DNA from: Ignavibacteriales bacterium
GTDB lineage: Bacteria; Bacteroidota; Ignavibacteria; UBA10030; SZUA-254
Assembly: GCA_016207985.1 (NCBI GenBank)
Contig: JACQYX010000079.1
Coordinates: forward strand, 1 to 8,732
Direction: 5' to 3'
DNA length: 8,732 nucleotides
Below, in pieces: positions 1 to 6,781 of this stretch. A model generated the notes under the pieces. It was not told the origin of the DNA. It saw nothing but the letters and a program-made list of their open reading frames with translations, and did not search any database. The first letter of the stretch is position 1. Each line of letters begins with the position of its first letter. A program made the translations under genes and the position numbers.

Positions 1-99
1 ATGAGTAAATTTATGTTCTGCAATTTGATTTTTATTTTTTGCTTAGCCACATTTAGTAATCAAAAGAGTATTGTTACAATATCAAAAAGTTTGGAGTGA
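1..99 (+). other. Short open frame at window edge, possibly the 3' end of an upstream gene
   Basis: The first base begins an ATG, and the frame stays open for 32 codons to a TGA at 97-99. The translation starts MSKFMFCNLIFIFCLATFSN, which is hydrophobic and could be a signal peptide or membrane segment. The frame may equally extend upstream of the window, in which case this is only a C-terminal tail. It is in the same frame as anmK, whose start codon lies 9 bases after this stop, and a GGAG usable by anmK sits inside its last codons. I do not recognise the protein. Coding status is uncertain. Confidence 0.22.
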
Positions 100-108
100 A
101 GTGCAAGA

Positions 109-1290
109 ATGAAACAATTAGAAACACTTTTCAAAAAGAAGAAGAAAATGATCGTCGGTCTGATGTCGGGGACGTCGATAGATGGTATCGATGCTGTAGT
201 GGTAGAAGTACAACACAGCGGGATAGCGACATCCATTCGGCAAATTGCATTCGAGACATATAAATATCCAAAATACTTCAAAGATTTTCTTTTAAAAAAT
301 TCTGATGCGAAAACTGCCCGCCTAAACGATCTTGCATGATTAGACATATTGGTTGCGGTTCTCTTTTCTGAAGCTGTAAAAAAGATTACTCGGAAAGCAG
401 GTTTATCTCTAAAAGAAGTCGATCTGATCGGCTCACATGGCCAGACCATCCAGCATCTTCCCATCAAACAAAAAATGTTTGGAAAAACGGTTCATGCTAC
501 GATGCAGATTGGGAATCCATCCGTAATTGCTAAACTAACAGGTATTGTCACAGTTGGGGATTTCCGTGTCGGTGATATCGCCGTTGGCGGTACTGGTGCC
601 CCACTTATTCCTCTATTTGATTTTCTGATGTTTCGCTCAAGTAAATTTAACCGTGCTTTATTAAATATCGGAGGGATTGCAAACATAACTATTCTTCCAA
701 AGAAGTGTACCATCAGCGATGTCTTTGCATTTGATACAGGTCCCGGTAATATGATCGTGGATGGTTTGATGCAACATTTTTACAATAAATCATTTGATAA
801 AAATGGCAGCATCGCTTTAAAAGGAAAAATTCTTCCCCTCCTTGAAAATCATCTGGTACAACATCTATATTTCAAAACCAAGCCACCGAAGTCGACTGGG
901 AGGGAATCATTCGGGAATGAATTTATCCGAGCCATACTAAGAAAATCTCGGAGAGAAAAGAAAGAGGATGTTATCACAACCGCTACCGAACTTACAGCAT
1001 TGAGTATTTATTTAAGCTATTTAAAATTCGTTCGTCCAACGATAAAACTTGACGAACTTCTTGTCAGTGGAGGTGGTGTGCATAACAGATACATCATGCA
1101 AGCATTGCGAAGATATTTCGATAGAGTCAACATCCGAGCATTCGATGAGCTGAACTTTTCATCGGATGCAAAGGAAGCTATTTGCTTCGCAGTACTGGCA
1201 AATGAAACAATATCTGGAAATCCGGGGAACGTACCGGGAGCAACCGGTGCAAAAAAACAAACAATCCTTGGAACGATTTGCTTACCGTGA
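109..1290 (+). pseudogene. anmK: Anhydro-N-acetylmuramic acid kinase, interrupted by an in-frame TGA
   Basis: AnmK is a cytoplasmic enzyme that uses ATP to open and phosphorylate 1,6-anhydro-MurNAc to MurNAc-6-phosphate in murein recycling. The frame spans 393 codons, in line with the family. Visible motifs are GLMSGTSIDGIDA (phosphate-binding, codons ~17-29), GSHGQT, VGDFR with the expected catalytic Asp at codon 151 (base 559), LNIGGIAN, FDTGPGN, PKSTGRESFG, SGGGVHNR, and the C-terminal NPGNVPGATGA. Codon 77 (337-339) is TGA. The same frame continues at once as LDILVAVLFSEAV, which matches the family helix, so this is a single nonsense substitution and not a frameshift. Arg (CGA) would fit and is one transition away. 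The start at 109 is preferred over ATG 148 because relatives have a similar basic N-terminal extension and GGAG lies at 93-96, though its spacing is long. As read, only 76 residues would be made, without the catalytic Asp. Identity is certain; whether it is a true pseudogene or a sequence error is not. Confidence 0.9.
337..339 (+). other. Premature in-frame stop codon in anmK
   Basis: The codons read ctt gca TGA tta gac ata. Homology to AnmK continues on both sides without a gap, in one frame. The aligned position lies in the poorly conserved stretch before the conserved FSEAV helix. Other genes here end in TGA and use TGG for Trp, so general TGA reassignment does not explain it. Confidence 0.9.
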
Positions 1291-2389
1291 AGAGGATCCT
1301 GTTAATAATCCCTTGAAAATAAGAAGTACAGAAAAATCCCGCTACCAAGAAGCTGTATAATTCGATAAATATTATTATGATTCTCTTTGAGATAATTCCA
1401 GAGCATTGCAGAGACGAGCATAAGAATAAACAGTCCTACAAACACACCTGTTGTCTGGATTAAGGTTAGATTATTTCCCAATACTAACTGAAGATTTTCA
1501 CTCGCATTGAATGCTGAACCATAGAGAATCAAAAGATGTAAGACATAAACGAACAGCGATTCAATCCCCAGCAACCTCCAGATTTTCTTCGGTTTAGGGA
1601 AACGTTGGGCGAGATACCAGAATCCGGATATAATCACCATCAGTGAACCGATTCTGACAAGAAAATAATTTGGGCTGGTAAACCAATAGTTATATGTCGG
1701 ATATACATGAATCGGTAAAGTATCAAAGAGATAGCCGAAGATGATGAACACCATCCCAAAGATAGTAAGCCAGTAAATAAATTTCTTTTCACGATTACAT
1801 TGGGCTGCAACTAGAAACTCCCACGATACGATGACGCCGGCATATAAAAATCCCACATAAGGAAAAATTGGAAATGGCGAGCCATGCAATCCATTAAACA
1901 TTTGTGCAAGAGCTGGAGGTACGAATCTCAGAAAATCGATATCCCATATAATCGGTGTGGTAAAACAGATGATGATTATTGATGCTATGACTAAGCTATA
2001 AAATCGTGCCTCATGTTTAAAGAAAAAAATCAAACCGTGCAGTGAGAGAAGACCTATACCGATACAATGAAGAACATCGAACTGGAAAAGTTGGAGATAT
2101 TCATATAGATTTCCTTCCATTAAAATCTTTCGAAAGGAAAAATATGGAAGATGAAGCATTAACCCTAAAAGTATCACCAACAGAAGACGACGGACCCTCT
2201 TGGCGAGCGGTGGATCCCAGTGATGGTACTCAACCCATCGCTTACGCGTCGAGATGACGAATGTGAGTCCGGCACCGAATAGAAAAGCAGGAGCACTTAG
2301 ACCGTGGAAGAATTCATGAATTTGAAACAGCGGCAATCGTTGTACGTTCGAATCGAGTAATGCTCTGAATACATGTCCTTCTAACATCA

Positions 2390-2400
2390 ATAAAGCGGTA
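2390..2400 (-). other. Frameshift junction in the acyltransferase-like gene
   Basis: Read on the minus strand, tac cgc ttt att gat (frame of FIDLYR) must change to gct tta ttg atg (frame of ALLMLEGH). The native frames abut at 2394-2397. A net +1 change, or a deletion of 2+3n bases, is required. Eleven missing bases would restore the usual family spacing. Confidence 0.75.
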
Positions 2401-2423
2401 TAAATCTATAAAAACATACCGCT
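2394..2423. repeat. Perfect 7-base inverted repeat spanning the frameshift site
   Basis: AGCGGTA at 2394-2400 is matched by its exact complement TACCGCT at 2417-2423 across a 16-base loop. One arm contains the frameshift junction. It has no U-tract and lies inside coding sequence, so it is not a terminator. Confidence 0.6.
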
Positions 2424-2476
2424 GCTTGGGTTCGGAGCTGCTCTCTTGCAAAAGCGTTGGGATACCTTCCATTGAA

Positions 2477-2480
2477 CTCC
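2477..2480 (-). promoter_or_regulatory. Ribosome binding site that fixes the acyltransferase-like gene start
   Basis: GGAG on the minus strand lies four bases before ATG 2472 and just after the pta stop. It supports a start in the FIDLYR frame. A start at TTG/ATG 2390/2387 in the downstream frame would lose the first conserved block. Confidence 0.5.
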
Positions 2481-2483
2481 AAT

Positions 2484-3467
2484 TTAAACAGCAAGCAGAC
2501 AATTGATTGCTGTCGTATTCACAATATCATCCACACTGCATCCTCTCGACAAATCGAATGCTGGTTTATTTAATCCTTGGACAATCGGTCCAATTGCTTC
2601 TGCACCGCCAAGTCGCTGCGCCATTTTATAACCAATGTTGCCTGCATTAAGATCCGGGAAAATTAGCACATTTGCGTTACCCTCGATCGGACTACCAGGG
2701 GCTTTAGATTTTGCAACTTTCGGTACGATAGCAGCATCTAACTGTATCTCACCATCTACTATGAGCATTTGAGCTTTTTTTCTCACGAGATCAGTCGCTT
2801 GTTGAACTTTCTCAACCAAGGGATGGCTGGCACTCCCTTTCGTTGAGAACGAAAGCATAGCGACTCGCGGTTCTTCGCCGGTTAGTTTCTTATGATTCTC
2901 TGCGGTAACGGCCGCAATGTCTGCAAGCTGCTCAAATGTCGGATCGGGGACTACAGCACAATCGGCGAATGAAAAGATTTGATGAGGAAATATCATCACA
3001 AAGAAACTCGAAACGATGTTGATGCCCGGTTTCAATCCAATAATCTGAATACCTGCTCGCAACACATCTCCTGTCGTCGATAATGAACCCGCGACACTTC
3101 CGTTAGCCATACCTTCTCGTACCATCATCGCACCGAAGAACATCGGGTGTTTCATTGATTCTTGTGCTTCGGTTATTGTAATGCCTTTATGCTTCCGGAT
3201 ATTGAAGAAAATATGAGAGAAATCGCTGAGCTTCTCCGATTTTATAGGATCGATTATGCGGATTCCATTAATGTTGATTTGCTGTGATGACGCTTTCGAA
3301 CGAATTTGATTTTCATTACCGATGAGAATTGGATTTGCAATTCCCTCATCCACTAAAATGCGAGATGCTTTTAGCATACGCTCGTCGGTTGCGTCTGGAA
3401 ACACGACTGTTTTCTTAAATTTTTTTGCTTGTTCTTTTACTGAAGTTAATAATTGTGTGGGTATCAT
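2484..3467 (-). CDS. pta: Phosphate acetyltransferase
   Basis: Pta interconverts acetyl-CoA plus phosphate with acetyl-phosphate plus CoA in the cytoplasm, usually working with acetate kinase for ATP yield or acetate activation. At 327 residues it is the short single-domain form (B. subtilis type, about 323), without the N-terminal regulatory domain of long Pta proteins. Family signatures in order are [14 protein letters not shown] near the N-terminus, [97 protein letters not shown], and the C-terminal [13 protein letters not shown]. All are present with normal spacing, so the gene looks intact. The ATG at 3467 has no clear Shine-Dalgarno but lies downstream of a plausible promoter at 3499-3527. 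The acyltransferase-like gene begins 11 bases after the stop. No acetate kinase gene is visible in the window. Confidence 0.96.
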   Translation of the reverse strand: MIPTQLLTSVKEQAKKFKKTVVFPDATDERMLKASRILVDEGIANPILIGNENQIRSKASSQQININGIRIIDPIKSEKLSDFSHIFFNIRKHKGITITEAQESMKHPMFFGAMMVREGMANGSVAGSLSTTGDVLRAGIQIIGLKPGINIVSSFFVMIFPHQIFSFADCAVVPDPTFEQLADIAAVTAENHKKLTGEEPRVAMLSFSTKGSASHPLVEKVQQATDLVRKKAQMLIVDGEIQLDAAIVPKVAKSKAPGSPIEGNANVLIFPDLNAGNIGYKMAQRLGGAEAIGPIVQGLNKPAFDLSRGCSVDDIVNTTAINCLLAV

Positions 3468-3498
3468 AGTTATAAAAAATGTTTTTAAATAATAAGCG

Positions 3499-3527
3499 AT
3501 AATAAGTTCGGAGTTTTTAATTGAAAA
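3499..3527 (-). promoter_or_regulatory. Candidate sigma-70-like promoter for pta
   Basis: On the minus strand, TTTTCA (3527-3522, four of six consensus positions) is followed after 17 bases by TATTAT (3504-3499, five of six). This would place the transcript start about 25 bases before the pta ATG. A second TATTAT lies at 3494-3489. In AT-rich DNA such matches arise by chance, and this phylum may use a different consensus. Confidence 0.3.
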
Positions 3528-3677
3528 AGCAAAAAGGCATCCTACAGCTTGAAAAATTTTTTCATGTAAAAAATATAAAATACAAATCTTGACGAATACA
3601 GAGCTTCTCTTTCCCTCTACCCAAGACCTTCTCCTTCAACAAATAAAATCTCACGATTGCGAATATCGACTGCCGTT

Positions 3678-3705
3678 TTGTCACGCATTATTAATTCTAA
3701 TTAAT
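3678..3705 (+). promoter_or_regulatory. Weak candidate promoter for the miaB cluster
   Basis: TTGTCA at 3678-3683 is followed after 16 bases by ATTAAT at 3700-3705, about 56 bases before the miaB ATG. The second element is poor, so this is only a suggestion. Confidence 0.2.
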
Positions 3706-3761
3706 CTATCCTAATTCCCTTGATTGTCTGTCAGTTTTTCAGTATCTTGATATCCAGAAAT

Positions 3762-4991
3762 ATGAAAATATCAGGAAATATTGAACAAAATAACAAAAAA
3801 GTATATCTAGAAACTTACGGCTGTCAGATGAATATGGCAGACTCAGAGATCGTTCTCGGCCTGTTAGAAGAAAACGGATTCAGTCTTACCGAAAATATGA
3901 CCGAAGCCGATCTTATTTTGATAAACACCTGCAGTGTACGCGAACATGCGGAACAGCGAACTTATGGCAGACTTGGGGAATTCAAAACCATAAAAAAAGA
4001 AAAACCGGAGGTTATCGTTGGCGTGCTTGGTTGTATGGCGGAACGACTCCGTGAAAAGTTAACGACTGAGAAAGCTAAGGGTGTTGGACACGGCATCAAC
4101 ATGATTGTTGGACCTGATGAGTATCGAAAATTACCGGGTCTTATAACAAAAGCTTGGCATGGAGAAAGAGGCATTGCAATTCAGCTATCACGTGTCGAAA
4201 CTTATGATGATGTTACCCCATTACGAACCGATGGTATCAGCGCATGGACTTCCGTAATGCGGGGCTGCGATAAATTTTGCTCATTCTGCGTTGTACCATT
4301 CACACGTGGAAGAGAACGCAGTCGAGATCGAACGATGAGAATTCGATTTGTTACGTCACATCCTAAAGATATGTCGGATAAGCTCATCGAAACGATTGCG
4401 AAACACAAGAATATATGCAAGTATATTCACTTACCGATTCAGTCGGGTTCCGATCGTATCCTCAAATTAATGAACCGCAATTACGATAGCAGACATTATC
4501 TTCAGCTTATTGAAAAAATAAGATCGCTGATACCAGATGCGAGTATTTCAACCGATATTATCTCCGGATTTCCAACCGAAACCGAAGACGACCATAAACG
4601 AACATTAGAGGTTATGGAAAAAGTTCAATTTGATGGATCGTTCATGTTCAAATATTCACCAAGAGAAAACACGCAAGCATTTAAGATGACTGATGATGTT
4701 CCTGAAGAGATAAAATCTCGGAGAATTAACGCGATCATCTCGCTTCAGAAAAAAATTTCACTCGTGATGAATAGTAATCTTATAGGAAAAAAGTTAGAAG
4801 TTCTCGTTGAGGGAGAAAGCAAAAAATCATCTTCCGAATGGCAGGGACGCACGGATGGAAATAAAATAGTCATTTTCCCAAAGGGTGATTTTTTAGAAGG
4901 TGACTATATTGAAGTAGAAATTAACAGAGTTAATTCTGCAACATTATTTGGAATAGTACGACCACAAAATATTATGGAGGGTGTTTTATGA
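3762..4991 (+). CDS. miaB: tRNA-2-methylthio-N6-dimethylallyladenosine synthase, with an internal in-frame deletion
   Basis: MiaB is a cytoplasmic radical-SAM methylthiotransferase that converts i6A37 to ms2i6A37 in tRNAs reading U-starting codons. With ATG 3762 it is 409 residues; an in-frame TTG at 3720 would add 14 unconserved residues. The N-terminal domain has its three cluster cysteines (C21 in YGCQMN, C57 in NTCSVRE, C91 in LGCMAE). The radical-SAM motif is C169-C173-C176 (GCDKFCSFC). The later barrel (HLPIQSGSDRILKLMNR, STDIISGFPTETEDD, FMFKYSPRENTQA) and the C-terminal TRAM domain (~341-400) are present. Between FTRGRERSR (ends residue 188) and RIRFVTSHPKDMS only about four residues remain. 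E. coli MiaB has 56 residues there, including the conserved LLGQNVN strand. About 50 residues are therefore missing without loss of frame, and barrel folding and activity are doubtful. The stop overlaps the next start (ATGA). Confidence 0.93.
   Translation: MKISGNIEQNNKKVYLETYGCQMNMADSEIVLGLLEENGFSLTENMTEADLILINTCSVREHAEQRTYGRLGEFKTIKKEKPEVIVGVLGCMAERLREKLTTEKAKGVGHGINMIVGPDEYRKLPGLITKAWHGERGIAIQLSRVETYDDVTPLRTDGISAWTSVMRGCDKFCSFCVVPFTRGRERSRDRTMRIRFVTSHPKDMSDKLIETIAKHKNICKYIHLPIQSGSDRILKLMNRNYDSRHYLQLIEKIRSLIPDASISTDIISGFPTETEDDHKRTLEVMEKVQFDGSFMFKYSPRENTQAFKMTDDVPEEIKSRRINAIISLQKKISLVMNSNLIGKKLEVLVEGESKKSSSEWQGRTDGNKIVIFPKGDFLEGDYIEVEINRVNSATLFGIVRPQNIMEGVL
4324..4338 (+). other. Junction of the in-frame deletion in miaB
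   Basis: Codons for GRERSR run directly into DRTMRIRF around 4326. Known MiaB proteins have a segment of about 55 residues here with helices and the LLGQNVN strand of the radical-SAM barrel. The reading frame is kept. Confidence 0.75.
4976..4980 (+). promoter_or_regulatory. Strong Shine-Dalgarno for the SPOR-domain gene
   Basis: GGAGG lies seven bases before ATG 4988, inside the last codons of miaB. It fixes the start and shows that this genome does use Shine-Dalgarno sites, though many other starts in the window lack one. Confidence 0.75.
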
Positions 4992-5764
4992 AAAATAATA
5001 ATAATTATTTTTTCTTGATCTCAATCATTCTATCCCTGTGCCTTTCTCAATGCACATTATTAATTGCTCAAACTGCAGACGAAGAAGTTCGGGCTGCTAT
5101 CGAGAGGATTGATAAAGGTCAGGCGGACCAAATTAAAAAACAACTCCCTGAACTTGTTTCGAAATATCAAAACACGGCAGGCATTATGTATCTGCAAGGG
5201 AGACTATCATCCGATGGCATTGAGGCAGTGAAATTCTATCAGGGTGTTGTCGATAATTTCCCGAAGAGTGAATGGGCAGATGATGCGCTGTATCGCATCT
5301 ATCAATATTATTATTCGCTCGGATTGTATCGAACCGCCGACTTAAAAATACAACAGCTTAGGAAAGAATACCCACATTCCGAATACCTGACCGGAAAACC
5401 TGAAACAAAACAAAATGAAGGAGAAGAAAAGCCGGTCAAACTTCCACAAAAAGAGATCGTTACGACAGACAGCCAGGAAATCCAAAAACCAAGTAAGGTG
5501 GATGACCAAACCTCTACATCAACTTCGCTTGAGCCATATACAGTCCAAGTCGGTGCTTTTTCTGGAATCGCAGGCGCTGAAAAACAGAAAAAACTCTTTG
5601 ACGATTTAGGATATAAGGTCGAAATAACGAATAAGATCAGAAACGGTCGAAGTATGTACCTTGTGTGGATTGGAAGTTTTAAAACACTCGAGGATGCACG
5701 TGCGATGGTTAAAGAGATAAAAAAGAAATACAAGATCGATTCATTGATCATAGAGAGATATTGA
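4988..5764 (+). CDS. Exported TPR-like protein with C-terminal SPOR domain
   Basis: This 258-residue protein has a basic/Asn-rich N-terminus and a hydrophobic segment (~7-27), consistent with Sec export. Cleavage near LLIAQ/TADEE is likely. LSQC is a poor lipobox because Gln precedes the Cys, so a lipoprotein is less likely. Residues ~35-130 form helical tetratricopeptide-like repeats (VKFYQGVVDNFPKSEWADDA, then YRTADLKIQQLRKEYPHSEY) like those of YbgF/BamD-type proteins. A low-complexity charged and Ser/Thr linker (~137-181) follows. The SPOR domain (~183-258) starts YTVQVGAFSG and contains YLVWIGSFKTLEDA; such domains bind glycan strands stripped of stem peptides at division sites. It probably acts in the periplasm on or near the cell wall. 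Its start overlaps the miaB stop, and the next gene starts 3 bases after its stop. No specific partner can be assigned. It looks intact. Confidence 0.88.
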   Translation: MKNNNNYFFLISIILSLCLSQCTLLIAQTADEEVRAAIERIDKGQADQIKKQLPELVSKYQNTAGIMYLQGRLSSDGIEAVKFYQGVVDNFPKSEWADDALYRIYQYYYSLGLYRTADLKIQQLRKEYPHSEYLTGKPETKQNEGEEKPVKLPQKEIVTTDSQEIQKPSKVDDQTSTSTSLEPYTVQVGAFSGIAGAEKQKKLFDDLGYKVEITNKIRNGRSMYLVWIGSFKTLEDARAMVKEIKKKYKIDSLIIERY

Positions 5765-5767
5765 TTC

Positions 5768-6781
5768 ATGGAGTCACTACAGCAACAGTACGGCATTATC
5801 GGCGATAGCATCGAAATTAAGGAAATACTTAATGTAGTACGTCAGGTTGCCCCGACCGATATCACCGTATTGATAACAGGTGAAAGCGGAACCGGGAAGG
5901 AGGTAATTGCAAAAACCATTCATCGACTTAGCCGTCGTGCTTCGAAACCTATTATCTCTGTGAATGCGGGTGCAATTCCAGAAGGAATCATAGAGAGCGA
6001 GTTGTTCGGTCACGAAAAGGGCGCATTCACAGGCGCCGGAGAAACACGTAAAGGATACTTTGAGCTTGCAGACGGCGGAACGATTTTCCTTGATGAGATA
6101 GGTGAGCTGCCAACCGGTACACAAGTTAAATTCCTCCGCGTACTTGAAAGCGGCGAATACATGCGGGTCGGTTCAGCAACACCCAGAAAAGCTGATGTTC
6201 GGATCATCGCCGCAACGAATAAGGATTTAGAAACAGAAGTACGACACGGAATTTGCGAAAAGAATAATATCACTTTTGGGGGATTCACTGAAGAAGCGAA
6301 AGAATTGATTAAAAACTATTATTGGCCCGGTAACGTCCGCGAATTAAAAAACATTGTAGAAAGCATGCTCGTGATTGAACGTGGAAAAAGAATCGACGCA
6401 GATGATGTTAGAAAATATCTAAAATATAGACGAGAGGACAATCGGAATCTACCGGTCTATACTCATAAAAGCCTGGAAGAAGCAGAGCGTGAGTTAATCC
6501 TCCGCGCTTTACTTGAAATGAAAAACGACATCATGGAGATAAAAGATTATCTTCGACACGGAAACGGCTCAAAAGTTGACTCGCATTATGTTGAAGCATC
6601 ATTCGACACCTCAAATCCAGATGACGGACCACCCATCGAGCCGGTGAGTGAGATCGAACGGCGTGCAATCATTGGCGCACTCGATAGATTCAAAGGCAAT
6701 CGCCGCCTCGCATCACGAGCACTTAATATCAGCGAGCGAACATTATATAGAAAAATTAAAGAATATAAACTCGAAAAATGA
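5768..6781 (+). CDS. Sigma-54-dependent transcriptional activator without receiver domain, lacking the arginine-finger segment
   Basis: This is a bacterial enhancer-binding protein whose AAA+ ATPase remodels sigma-54 RNA polymerase. The 337 residues start almost directly with the ATPase, so there is no N-terminal receiver or sensor, as in a short Bacteroidota-type family. Walker A is GESGTGKE (38-45), the sigma-54 contact loop is GAFTGA (85-90), Walker B is TIFLDE (105-110), sensor I is AATNKDL (148-154), and sensor II is PGNVREL (187-193). A linker follows with the group-typical ERELILRALLEMKNDIMEIK, then a Fis-type helix-turn-helix (~295-337, GNRRLASRALNISERTLYRK). Between EVRHG (ends residue 161) and ICEKNNITFGGF the usual FREDLYYRL...PPLRER segment of about 37 residues is absent, in frame. 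It carries the arginine fingers needed for hydrolysis between subunits, so the encoded protein probably cannot activate transcription. The gene starts 3 bases after the SPOR gene, and its stop overlaps lptE. Confidence 0.92.
   Translation: MESLQQQYGIIGDSIEIKEILNVVRQVAPTDITVLITGESGTGKEVIAKTIHRLSRRASKPIISVNAGAIPEGIIESELFGHEKGAFTGAGETRKGYFELADGGTIFLDEIGELPTGTQVKFLRVLESGEYMRVGSATPRKADVRIIAATNKDLETEVRHGICEKNNITFGGFTEEAKELIKNYYWPGNVRELKNIVESMLVIERGKRIDADDVRKYLKYRREDNRNLPVYTHKSLEEAERELILRALLEMKNDIMEIKDYLRHGNGSKVDSHYVEASFDTSNPDDGPPIEPVSEIERRAIIGALDRFKGNRRLASRALNISERTLYRKIKEYKLEK
6245..6256 (+). other. Junction of the in-frame deletion in the sigma-54 activator gene
   Basis: Codons for EVRHG end at 6250 and ICEKNN begins at 6251. 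In complete relatives about 37 residues lie between these points, including the arginine-finger and PPLRER segments. Confidence 0.75.

Larger units (their letters stand above)
1302..2472 (-). pseudogene. DUF1624/HGSNAT-type membrane acyltransferase-like protein, frameshifted near its N-terminus
   Basis: This is a multi-pass inner-membrane protein resembling the DUF1624 (heparan-alpha-glucosaminide N-acetyltransferase catalytic-like) family, which is thought to transfer acyl groups to sugars. The substrate is unknown. The N-terminal segment starts at ATG 2472-2470, with GGAG four bases upstream, and reads through RYVFIDLYR to base 2395. The rest continues one frame over as ALLMLEGHVFRALL and is open to the TAA at 1304-1302. 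Conserved features include FIDLYR, the GHVFRALL histidine segment, and GLSAPAFLFGAGLTF. About ten hydrophobic helices follow, for example RLLLVILLGLMLHL, SLVIASIIIICFTTPI and GIESLFVYVLHLLILYG. Relatives normally have R-G-x-A between LYR and the LLM run, so about 11 bases appear to be missing; a one-base insertion in TTT is the alternative. The gene follows pta by 11 bases, so they are probably cotranscribed. Without a correction only a 26-residue native peptide plus an out-of-frame tail would be made. Confidence 0.78.
3468..3761. other. Divergent AT-rich intergenic region between pta and miaB
   Basis: These 294 bases separate the divergent genes and must hold promoters for both directions. 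I find no convincing open frame, tRNA or structured RNA. A small palindrome, GAAAAATTTTTTC, lies at 3551-3563. Several TAATT units (3691-3716) and a pyrimidine-rich stretch (3602-3637) give it uneven composition. Confidence 0.6.

Noticed and set aside
337..339. TGA read as tryptophan or selenocysteine
   Set aside because: anmK, miaB, the SPOR gene and the sigma-54 gene all end at TGA, and Trp is encoded by TGG in these genes. AnmK is not a selenoprotein family, and the position is neither Cys nor Trp in relatives I can recall.
1291..1301. AGGATCCT palindrome between the convergent stops as a bidirectional terminator
   Set aside because: It is only eight self-complementary bases with no loop or T-tracts.
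2394..2423. Inverted repeat as a transcription terminator
   Set aside because: It lies inside coding sequence, has a 16-base loop and is followed by no T-run on either strand.
2380..2425. Programmed +1 frameshift in the acyltransferase-like gene, stimulated by the hairpin
   Set aside because: A plain +1 slip would still leave the protein about four residues short of the family spacing. The original frame also runs on for some 27 codons without a stop at the shift site. A deletion fits better.
2828..2842. TGGCAC-N5-TTCG, near match to a sigma-54 -24/-12 promoter
   Set aside because: It lies within pta on the antisense strand, the -12 element is wrong, and no gene starts downstream of it.
3589..3594. 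TTGACG as a -35 box
   Set aside because: No acceptable -10 element occurs 15-19 bases downstream; the region is pyrimidine-rich.
5311..5811. Long antisense open frame opposite the SPOR gene, with similar ones opposite anmK, miaB and the sigma-54 gene
   Set aside because: Each lies opposite a well-supported gene, lacks recognisable motifs and ribosome sites, and looks like a by-product of codon usage on the other strand.
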